A stretch of DNA of 64,000 nucleotides from Cytobacillus gottheilii (GTDB taxonomy: Bacteria > Bacillota > Bacilli > Bacillales > Cytobacillaceae): contig NZ_KV440945.1 in assembly GCF_001636345.1 (NCBI RefSeq), positions 243,340 through 307,339 of the forward strand, in the 5' to 3' direction. Shown here one piece after another: positions 25,605 through 33,400 of the stretch. How positions within the stretch are numbered: the first letter of the stretch is position 1; each line of letters opens with the position of its first letter. A program made the translations under genes and the position numbers. Below the pieces are notes generated by a model. It was not told the DNA's origin. It saw nothing but the letters and a program-made list of their open reading frames with translations, and searched no databases.

Positions 25605-26459
25605 TTATCCAATATCACCTTTTTTTCGATATTCTATAGGAGATATACCAACATGCTGTTTAAACACTTTACTAAAGGACACAGGGTTTTGAAATCCAAG
25701 TTCAAAGGTTATATCAGTCATATTTTTATCTGCTTTTGATAATAGTTGCTTTGCTTTTTGTATTCTAAATTCTGAAATATGCTGATGGGGTGTTCTACCG
25801 TATATTTGATTGTAAGTTCTTAATAAATGGTTAGGTGATAAACATGCGATCCTAGCAATTTTATCTAGTTTTATAGGGTGATTAAAATAAGATCTAATAT
25901 AATCATGTGCTATACTTACTCTTCTATATAATTCTTCACGTGTAGAATTGCGAATTGCATGTAATGATTCTATTTCTGTATATGTATTTAAGTGTTCATT
26001 TAAAATGGAATACATTATCTTATGAAATTGTTCCTCATAACCAACGGAATCAATATCAAGACTAGGTAATATCTGCATGAAATTTTCCAGTTGAGAAGAT
26101 AAAATACTATTTTTATGATAGGTTTTTTCAAAAAAGCCAATAGAACTTGTATCCTTAAACGGATCGCTTAGAAGACGATCATTTGTTTCTTTTAAGGAAT
26201 GAAGGACTTCTTCTGCAAACCCATCTTTAAAGAAAAGACAAAAGGATTCTACAACTTTAGGTTCATCAATTGAAATTGTGTATGCACCTTTATTGAGGAG
26301 TAGGTATCTACTCTCTTCAACAGCAAAAAAGCCTTTGTTAGTTTTATAATGGGCTTTACCATTAAAGAATGTTTTAATGGACAGTTGACCATTTCCTTCC
26401 CAGTAAAACTGTTCACTTTTTGCATGCAATACGAAATTGTTAGATTCATTTTTTGTCAT
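25605..26459 (-). CDS. AraC-family transcriptional regulator
   Basis: A 284-residue protein. The N-terminal half is a cupin-like sensing part without clear metal ligands. The last 100 residues carry the two helix-turn-helix units (LDKIARIACLSPNHLLRTYN and TDITFELGFQNPVSFSKVFK, ending HVGISPIEYRK). It lies 62 bases upstream of the VOC gene and probably activates it. The inducer is unknown. Confidence 0.9.
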   Translation of the reverse strand: MTKNESNNFVLHAKSEQFYWEGNGQLSIKTFFNGKAHYKTNKGFFAVEESRYLLLNKGAYTISIDEPKVVESFCLFFKDGFAEEVLHSLKETNDRLLSDPFKDTSSIGFFEKTYHKNSILSSQLENFMQILPSLDIDSVGYEEQFHKIMYSILNEHLNTYTEIESLHAIRNSTREELYRRVSIAHDYIRSYFNHPIKLDKIARIACLSPNHLLRTYNQIYGRTPHQHISEFRIQKAKQLLSKADKNMTDITFELGFQNPVSFSKVFKQHVGISPIEYRKKGDIG

Positions 26460-26549
26460 AAAACAAACTCCATAACTTATTTTTCCATAGTATTATTATA
26501 CATAATAATAGAATTTTAAGTATGTTCATATATGTTACCAATGAATTTG

Positions 26550-26570
26550 GATGAACCGTACCATAAATAA
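26550..26570 (+). other. rlmH-type attachment site 3 (right end of array)
   Basis: GAACCGTACCATAAATAA (26,553-26,570) again reads E-P-Y-H-K-stop, 16 of 18 identical to site 1. The right flank differs from sites 1 and 2, as expected for the original chromosomal junction. AACCG here can also pair with CGGTT at 26,574, so a hairpin role cannot be excluded. Confidence 0.7.
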
Positions 26571-26591
26571 GTGCGGTTTTGCGTTTTATAA

Positions 26592-26626
26592 ATGACAAGT
26601 GTCATCTGTATCTATTGACGCCTGTC
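26592..26626. promoter_or_regulatory. tandem palindromes, possible response-regulator site
   Basis: ATGACA-AG-TGTCAT is a perfect 14-bp palindrome, and a weaker copy, TGACGCCTGTC, is centred about 22 bp downstream. NarL-type regulators often bind such paired sites. The operon below encodes one. Confidence 0.5.
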
Positions 26627-26686
26627 GATATTTTCATGGATGCCCTGTATTGTACGATAAAGGTACAGAAATGGAGGGGCATTTAT

Positions 26687-27805
26687 ATGAAACGTATAGC
26701 ATTGATCGATATTTTAAGAGGAATCGCTATTTTGGGGACACTTGGAACGAATATTTGGATTTTTGCCCATTTAGGGGATCTAAAGTATATAACGACTACA
26801 GACTTTACCAGTTGGTCGAGTATAAATGATATTTTACGCCTCCTTGTACTGTTCGTATTTAACGGCAAGCTGCTTGGCATGTTAACGATAATGTTCGGAG
26901 TAGGAATGGAGATTAAATATCAGCAATCCATTAGGCACAATAAGCCTTGGATCGGTATGTATAAATGGGTAATCGTATTTTTAATGGTGGAAGGTCTTCT
27001 GCACTACCTACTAGTAATGGAGTATGATGTGCTCATGAGCTATGCCGTTACTGCAGGAATTATTGCGGTCATACTTAAGCGCGGAGAGAGGGTAATGAAA
27101 AGGGCGTTGTGGGTTGCGGGAGCTATTCATTTAGGGCTGCTTGCTCTAATTTTTACTTCCATGCTATTTGGACCGGCGTTTTCAATGGCAAGCTCTCCAC
27201 AGTTGCTTGCAATATATGCAGAGGGAACATGGCTGGATCAGGTACAGAATCGTCTCATGAATTTTATGTTCTTTAGAGCAGAGGCAATCTTTATTATTCC
27301 TTTAAATATTATTTTATTTATTGTTGGTATAAAGCTGATGCGCAGTGGTGTGTTCTCCTTTACTGAGCATGGCATTGCTATTCAAAGGAAATTGCTCATT
27401 TGGGGATTAGGTCTAGGTCTGCCTTTGAATATGTTGACTTTTGTACCAGGCGGTCTATTTGATTTACCTGTCCGTTATCTGTTTGCTCCTGTCCTTGCAT
27501 TAGGCTATATAGGACTGATTGCTTATATTGTACGTAAGTGCAGTACGTGGGGAATGTGGAAGTGGCTTGAGAAAACGGGGCGCATGTCTTTAAGCTGTTA
27601 CATTCTGCAAAACATTACTGCTTCAGCTATTTTCTACGGATGGGGTTTAGGTCTTGGAGGTAGTCTAAACAGTGTGGAAATTATAGGGATTTTTTGTATG
27701 ATAGTAGTAGGGCAAATTATACTGTCGAATATGTGGTTAACTAAATTTCCTTATGGACCGGTCGAATGGCTGCGGAAGGGAATGCTGCAGAGGCTGGAAA
27801 GATAG
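26687..27805 (+). CDS. DUF418-family membrane protein
   Basis: A 372-residue protein with about ten membrane segments, starting at ATG 26687 behind GGAGGGG. The opening RIALIDILRGIAILGTLGTN and the C-terminal RMSLSCYILQNI are the marks of DUF418 proteins, whose transport or acyl-transfer role is unproved. It is the first gene of an operon with a histidine kinase and response regulator. It is therefore a likely target or sensor partner of that system. Confidence 0.85.
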   Translation: MKRIALIDILRGIAILGTLGTNIWIFAHLGDLKYITTTDFTSWSSINDILRLLVLFVFNGKLLGMLTIMFGVGMEIKYQQSIRHNKPWIGMYKWVIVFLMVEGLLHYLLVMEYDVLMSYAVTAGIIAVILKRGERVMKRALWVAGAIHLGLLALIFTSMLFGPAFSMASSPQLLAIYAEGTWLDQVQNRLMNFMFFRAEAIFIIPLNIILFIVGIKLMRSGVFSFTEHGIAIQRKLLIWGLGLGLPLNMLTFVPGGLFDLPVRYLFAPVLALGYIGLIAYIVRKCSTWGMWKWLEKTGRMSLSCYILQNITASAIFYGWGLGLGGSLNSVEIIGIFCMIVVGQIILSNMWLTKFPYGPVEWLRKGMLQRLER

Positions 27806-27817
27806 GGGTGTTAGATA

Positions 27818-28918
27818 CTGGAATGGTATCCTAAAAGTCAGGCAAGATATTATTTAATTATTGATGTACTGACCGTCCTGCTATTTAGCTATGCGGTTGT
27901 CGTCTCGGAGCAGATTCCGTCACTTATTTTTAAGGTTGTATTAATCGTCATTTATATAGGCGTCTATTACACGGCACTATGGTATCAGGATGGTCTGTTG
28001 CTTCCTGCTGTTTTGCTTGGTTTTGTTATGACAGCATATTTGGCTTATTTAAGCGGTCCACAGTGGATTTTCTTTCAGTTTGCCTTTGCAGATTTTGTCG
28101 GGCGTGCTGTCAACCGGCATATTTTATGGATTGCTACGTGCGTAAATTTTATCCTCCTAGCGAGTCTCGTTTGGCGCTATCAGGAGATACTGTTTTCAAA
28201 TGCGCAATCAATTGTACTGGCTGTTATGCTTTTTATCCTGCTGTTACCGTGGTTACGCTATTATATTGAAAAATCCAAGCTGCTTCAGCGTGAGGTTGAT
28301 GAAGCGTCGGTTTACATTGCGATGCAGCAGGAACGTCAGCGGATTGCCCGCGATTTGCATGATACTTTAGGGCATACGCTGACGGTTATAAAGGTAAAAA
28401 CAGAGCTTGTTTCCAGGCTGGTGCCAAACGACAATCAGAGGATTCATAAAGAACTTGATGATATGGTTCTAACAGTCCGAACAGCACATAAGCAGGTGCG
28501 TGAAATTATATCGGAAATAAATTTTTTATCTTTGCAGGAAGAGCTTAAGCATTGTGAGCAGTTGATTAAGAATGCCGGTATCCGTGTGCAGATTGATTAT
28601 CAGCTTACCAATATTCTGCTGTCTAGTGTGCAGGAAACGATGCTTGCCTACAGTATCCGAGAAGGGGTAACGAATGTTGTAAAGCACAGTCATGCTAATG
28701 ATTGCAGCATACATCTATATCAGAATGAAGACCGGGTAGTAGCAGCTATTATCGATAACGGAATCGGTTTATCCGAAAAGCAGCATGGCAATGGACTGTT
28801 TACAATGAAGGAACGGATGAGGTCATTAAAGGGGAATGCCGAAGTGACGTATGATCAGGAAGGAACAAAGGTGCTTCTGACTATACCACTGGATCCGATT
28901 CGGGAGGGCGTGAAATGA
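27818..28918 (+). CDS. sensor histidine kinase (DesK/YvfT type)
   Basis: About 366 residues: membrane segments over the first 150, then HisKA_3 with QERQRIARDLHDTLGH (phospho-acceptor His181) and an ATPase domain with REGVTNVVKHS and IDNGIGLS. The frame is open from 27,815, and hydrophobic sequence continues well upstream of the first usual start (TTG 27,998). CTG 27818, eight bases behind GGGGTG, is therefore the preferred start. Its stop overlaps the regulator's ATG. It probably senses a membrane signal and phosphorylates the next gene's product. Confidence 0.85.
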   Translation: MEWYPKSQARYYLIIDVLTVLLFSYAVVVSEQIPSLIFKVVLIVIYIGVYYTALWYQDGLLLPAVLLGFVMTAYLAYLSGPQWIFFQFAFADFVGRAVNRHILWIATCVNFILLASLVWRYQEILFSNAQSIVLAVMLFILLLPWLRYYIEKSKLLQREVDEASVYIAMQQERQRIARDLHDTLGHTLTVIKVKTELVSRLVPNDNQRIHKELDDMVLTVRTAHKQVREIISEINFLSLQEELKHCEQLIKNAGIRVQIDYQLTNILLSSVQETMLAYSIREGVTNVVKHSHANDCSIHLYQNEDRVVAAIIDNGIGLSEKQHGNGLFTMKERMRSLKGNAEVTYDQEGTKVLLTIPLDPIREGVK

Positions 28919-29520
28919 TTAGACTTAGTATCGCTGAGGATCAGCAACTGCTGAGAGGTGCCTTAATATCCATTATGGAGCTTGAGGATGATTTACATAT
29001 TGTGGGTGAAGCAGCAGATGGAGCAGAAGCATGGGCTTTAATTGAAAAGGAAAAGCCGGATGTATGCATTTTGGATATTGAAATGCCGCATTTGTCCGGG
29101 TTGGAAGTAGCTGCGAGAATACGCCATCACAATTATCCTTGCAAAATTATGATTATGACAACCTTTGCGAGAGCCGGTTATTTGCAGGAAGCAATGGATT
29201 TGAATATTGAAGCATATCTTCTGAAAGACGAACCTATCCAATATGTAATTGGTGCAATACGCAAAATTATGCAAGGTGAAAGGGTAATCAGTCAGGATCT
29301 TGCCGCTACTTTATTTATGAATGAGAAAAATCCTCTGAATGACCGGGAAATCAACGTACTTAAGCTCGTGAAGCATGGCTATACGACGAATGAAATTAGT
29401 AAAAGGTTATTCCTGACTAAAGGCACAATTCGCAACTATTTATCTTTATCCATTCAAAAACTCGAAGTTGAAACAAGGCAGCAGGCTGTACAAAAGGCAA
29501 CTGAAAAGGGCTGGATATAA
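28915..29520 (+). CDS. NarL/DesR-type response regulator
   Basis: A 201-residue protein. The receiver domain has the phosphorylation site in CILDIEMPHLSG (Asp54), the acid pocket near AEDQQ and MTTFARAG with the switch Thr. The C-terminal LuxR-type helix-turn-helix is REINVLKLVKHGYTTNEISK followed by KGTIRNYLS. It is coupled by ATGA to the kinase. It would bind paired inverted repeats such as those at 26,592. Confidence 0.95.
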   Translation: MIRLSIAEDQQLLRGALISIMELEDDLHIVGEAADGAEAWALIEKEKPDVCILDIEMPHLSGLEVAARIRHHNYPCKIMIMTTFARAGYLQEAMDLNIEAYLLKDEPIQYVIGAIRKIMQGERVISQDLAATLFMNEKNPLNDREINVLKLVKHGYTTNEISKRLFLTKGTIRNYLSLSIQKLEVETRQQAVQKATEKGWI

Positions 29521-29566
29521 ATTGTAGTTTAAAAACCTCCTTTATTTATGATGAATTAAAACTATC

Positions 29567-29593
29567 AGAGACCGTTAGCACATAACGGTCTCT
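29567..29593. terminator. hairpin between convergent genes
   Basis: AGAGACCGTTA pairs perfectly with TAACGGTCTCT over five bases, between the regulator and VOC genes. The T runs are weak on both strands. Its stem resembles that of the terminator at 23,234. Confidence 0.6.
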
Positions 29594-29604
29594 GTCAAAC
29601 TATA

Positions 29605-29970
29605 TTAAATCTCCACCTCACTCATCAACGCATGCCTATTCCCCTCACCATTCTCAAAAAACACCATCCAAGTCTCGGTTTCTCCCATTTTAGCCACCAT
29701 ATGAGGTTCATCAACAAACCGTACATCTTCCGCTACTAATCGCTCATAAGAATCTCTAATATCACTCACTTGAAAATAAATAACTGAACTCGCATGAGCA
29801 AATTCTTCTTTCTCTGGAAGTGATAGCAAAAGTCTCAAACCATTGCTTTCAAAAAACGCCATATTATCCGTGTTAAATAAAAGAGATAGGCCAAGTTTCT
29901 GTTTATAAAAATCTATAGCTCTATCTAAATCTTTAACAGGTATACCAATTTGTCCGACTTTTTGGATCAT
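29605..29970 (-). CDS. VOC-superfamily protein, paralogue of 25,165
   Basis: A 121-residue protein beginning MIQKVGQIGIPVKDLDRAID. The start is set by a GGGG site seven bases upstream and by alignment to the paralogue in cassette C. The two differ mainly by conservative changes. This chromosomal copy, only three genes past the last attachment site, may be the parent of the cassette copy or the reverse. Substrate unknown. Confidence 0.8.
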   Translation of the reverse strand: MIQKVGQIGIPVKDLDRAIDFYKQKLGLSLLFNTDNMAFFESNGLRLLLSLPEKEEFAHASSVIYFQVSDIRDSYERLVAEDVRFVDEPHMVAKMGETETWMVFFENGEGNRHALMSEVEI

Positions 29971-30009
29971 ATTCATTCCCCTTTCAATATGCTTTTTAAT
30001 ATTCTTCAC

Positions 30010-30280
30010 GTTCTTCAGCAGCCATGTCTGTCAGGTATAAATTCAAACTGCCGCTTCATAAATAATCAAGTACGTCCAACTTTTAAGAAGTCTTTTATCT
30101 ATATTTTACCATTTTTAAATAGGTGAATAATAGGGTTCTTAGGCATAGTGATATACAAATCACTTAAAAAAATTGCTAGATTTCTATTATTCAAAAAATA
30201 AGCCTATTTATCTATCCAAATAAACCTAAAATACGCATTAATTCATATTGATTAATAGTATTTCGCTATGTGATACTGAA
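30010..30280. other. intergenic, no gene seen
   Basis: AT-rich region between the VOC gene and the amylopullulanase promoter region. No frame or RNA was recognised. Confidence 0.4.
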
Positions 30281-30361
30281 TGAAAGCGTTTGCGCAAATA
30301 TGAAACTCCATGAGAAAGCCATTCACTTATTTTACTTTACCTATTTATGCAAACGTTTCCA
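30281..30361 (+). promoter_or_regulatory. two cre/LacI-type operators before amylopullulanase
   Basis: TGAAAGCGTTTGCG (30,281) and TGCAAACGTTTCCA (30,348) each match the CcpA consensus with two mismatches and are nearly palindromic around AACGTT or AGCGTT. They lie 66 bp apart. Catabolite repression or a maltose-type LacI regulator would act here. Confidence 0.65.
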
Positions 30362-30416
30362 CTGTTATTAGTTATACAGTTGAAACTACTCAAATAGGAA
30401 GGGAGAGAAGAACTTT

Positions 30417-33400
30417 ATGCAAAAAAGTTTAGGCAGGCGGTTTACTGTATTAATCTTGATTTTCATGATGCAGCTAAGTGTTACTTTGCCGTTTGTTCCA
30501 AATCAGGAGGTACATGCAGAATCGAGTAGCGATAACCGTACGGTTCGTCTGGCGTATGAACGCGAAGATGGGAATTATGAGGGCTGGGATGTTTGGGTTT
30601 GGAATACGGGAGTGAAGGACGATAATATTGATTTTACGAAATTTGAAAACGGTGCGGCTACTGCTTTTATTGAGGTAGCTCCGACTACAAAGGAAATAGG
30701 CTTTATCATTCGAAAACAAGATTGGAGTGACCGTGAGCCGAATAATCAGCAGATTGATCGTTTCATCCAGATCAATCAGCAGGAATCAGTCACCAAAGCA
30801 ACTGTACAGCAGGGGAATGAAGATGTTCATATCGTCCCTGAAATTCCACAAGCACAGATTAATAACGGGGCTGCAGCATTCTATTATCGTGATTCCGATT
30901 TGTATGAGAATGACGAGATGGATAGCCTGGAAAAAGTAGAATTAAAGGTTGCAAATGATACGTTTGAGATGGTCTATGATGAAGCAAATGAACGCTATGA
31001 ATATGTATATGAGGATTTTCCAGAAGGAACCTATCCTTATTCATTCCTTGTAACGAAGGACGGTCAGACGGTAGAAGTCACCGATCCGTATAATGAGGAG
31101 TCTGTCATTAAGAATCTGAAAGTGGAGATGGCTGTATCTGGGACCGTAACTCCGAATAGCATTCATTATAACGAAAATGCCGTTCTTTCTCTGAATATCG
31201 AAAACGAGAGCGGTGCGGGAATTCGGGAAATTTTTGCTGATGCGTCAGCACTCGGCGGACCAGAAAAATTAGCAATTGATCCTGAATTAAATGAAGGGAC
31301 GATCGCAGTCAAAGAAGATGTGCCTGCTGGGGTAAAAGAAATTCCGCTCACGATCGTGGATGAATTCGGAAATGAACATAACGGGACAGCGACAGTTGAA
31401 GTAAAAACGCGTGAACTTGCTGAAGGAGAAGACTTTGACTGGGACGAAGCCGTTATTTATTTTCTTTTAACAGACAGATTTTTTGATGGAGATACAACAA
31501 ATAATGATCCCTATAATTTAAATTACGATAAGAGTAAGCCGGGGACCTATCAGGGTGGAGATTTAAAGGGGATTACCGAGAAGCTGAATTATCTCGACAA
31601 CCTTGGAGTCAATACGATTTGGATCAGCCCGATTGTAGAAAATATCAAATATGATGTCCGGCACAATACCCAGGATGCTTTTCCCAATCAGCCTTTTTAT
31701 GGATACCACGGATATTGGGGAAGTGATTTCGAGAATTTGAATCCGCATTTTGGGGATATCGAAGACCTGCATGAGCTGATTGATGAAGCAGCAGCTCGTG
31801 ATATGAAAATTATGGTCGATGTGGTTCTTAATCATGCTGGGTACGGATTGAAGGAGGTCGATGGTGAACTTCCTGAAGCTGAACAGCCTCCGGGATACCC
31901 GACGGATGAAGAACGATCTTCATACAGTTCTTTGGTAAGACAGGGAAGTAATGTAGGCAGTGATGAGGTTACTGGGGAGCTTGCAGGTCTTCCGGATTTT
32001 ATCACAGAAGATCCAGAGGTTCGTGACCAGGTCATACAGTGGCAAAAAGACTGGATCGAAAAATCGCGGACGGATAATGGCAATGCTATCTCTTATTTCC
32101 GGGTGGATACGGTTAAGCATGCTGAACATACCACATGGAAAGCATTTAAAAATGCCATGACAAATGCAGATCCTTCTTTCAAGATGATTGGCGAAGCTTG
32201 GGGAGCCAATCAGTATGAAGATTTTGATTTCCTGCAGACAGGTGAAATGGATTCATTGCTTGATTTTCAGTTTAAAGAAATTGCCAGAGATTTTGTTAAT
32301 GGCAATATCGAACATGCGAATGAGCTCCTTGAAAGCAGAAATAGCAGTCTCTCCAATACAGCAACGCTCGGGCAATTCCTTGGCAGTCATGATGAAGATG
32401 GTTTCTTATATTCCCTCGGCAATGATGAAGGAAAGTTAAAGGCAGCAGCCTCACTGCAGCTGACAGCAAAGGGACAGCCAGTGATCTATTATGGCGAGGA
32501 ACTTGGCTTAAGCGGAGCGAATAACTACCCAATCCAGGATAATCGGTACAACATGGACTGGGAACGGGCCAATGACAATGCGATTTTAAATCATTATGAA
32601 AAGGTGCTTAATTTCCGAGAGGAATTCTCTGAGACACTTTCCCGCGGTACACGATCTGCTATTGCAGGGTCAGATGCAGAGCAATTTCTGCTGGTTGAAC
32701 GCAAGCACAAGGATGAATCTGTTTATGTAGGCTTGAATGTCTCAAACGGTGTAAAAGAAGTAACTCTAGCTGTCGACTCAGCTGACACTGTGGTGACGGA
32801 CCATTATTCGGACAGCGAATATAAAGCGGATGGTGATCAGATTACGATTAAACTTCCATCCATGGCTGAAGGCGGAACTGTCCTGCTGACTGCAGAAAAT
32901 GGTGCAATCATTGAGAAAGAAAAGCAAGAGGAAGCGGAGATTCCTGAGGATACACTAAGGGTTCATTATGAACGATCAGACAATGATTTTACAGGATTAG
33001 GGCTATGGTTCTGGGGAGATGTGGAAAAGCCTTCGGAGCAAAATGGAAGCTGGCCAAATGGAGCAACGGCGTTCACGGATAACCCTCTAACCGACTACGG
33101 TGCCTATGTGGATATCAAGCTGACGGAAGCTGCCGAGACAGTCGAGATGCTTGTCAATCATTCCAATGGAGCCAATATAACAGGGGATATTTCGGTCGAT
33201 ATTCTATCACCTGAAATGAATGAAATTTGGCTATCTGAGGATGGAAACGTTTCACTATATGAACCAGCTGATCTTGATCCAAATACACTGCGGATTCATT
33301 ATTATAGTGAGAGCGGTGCCTATGAACCTTGGGGATTATGGTCATGGGGCGATGTAGCGGAGCCAAGTACGAACTGGCCTATGGGTGCTCAGGCATTTTC

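Larger units (their letters stand above)
23169..26570. mobile_element. rlmH-site cassette C
   Basis: A 3.4-kb segment between attachment sites 2 and 3. It holds a group IIC intron, a VOC gene and an AraC-type regulator. It has no recombinase. Confidence 0.55.

Noticed and set aside
26553..26590. Site 3 as a plain terminator (AACCG pairing with CGGTT).
   Set aside because: The 5-bp stem has a long loop and cannot explain the 16/18 match with site 1 and the intact E-P-Y-H-K-stop reading; kept as a caveat only.
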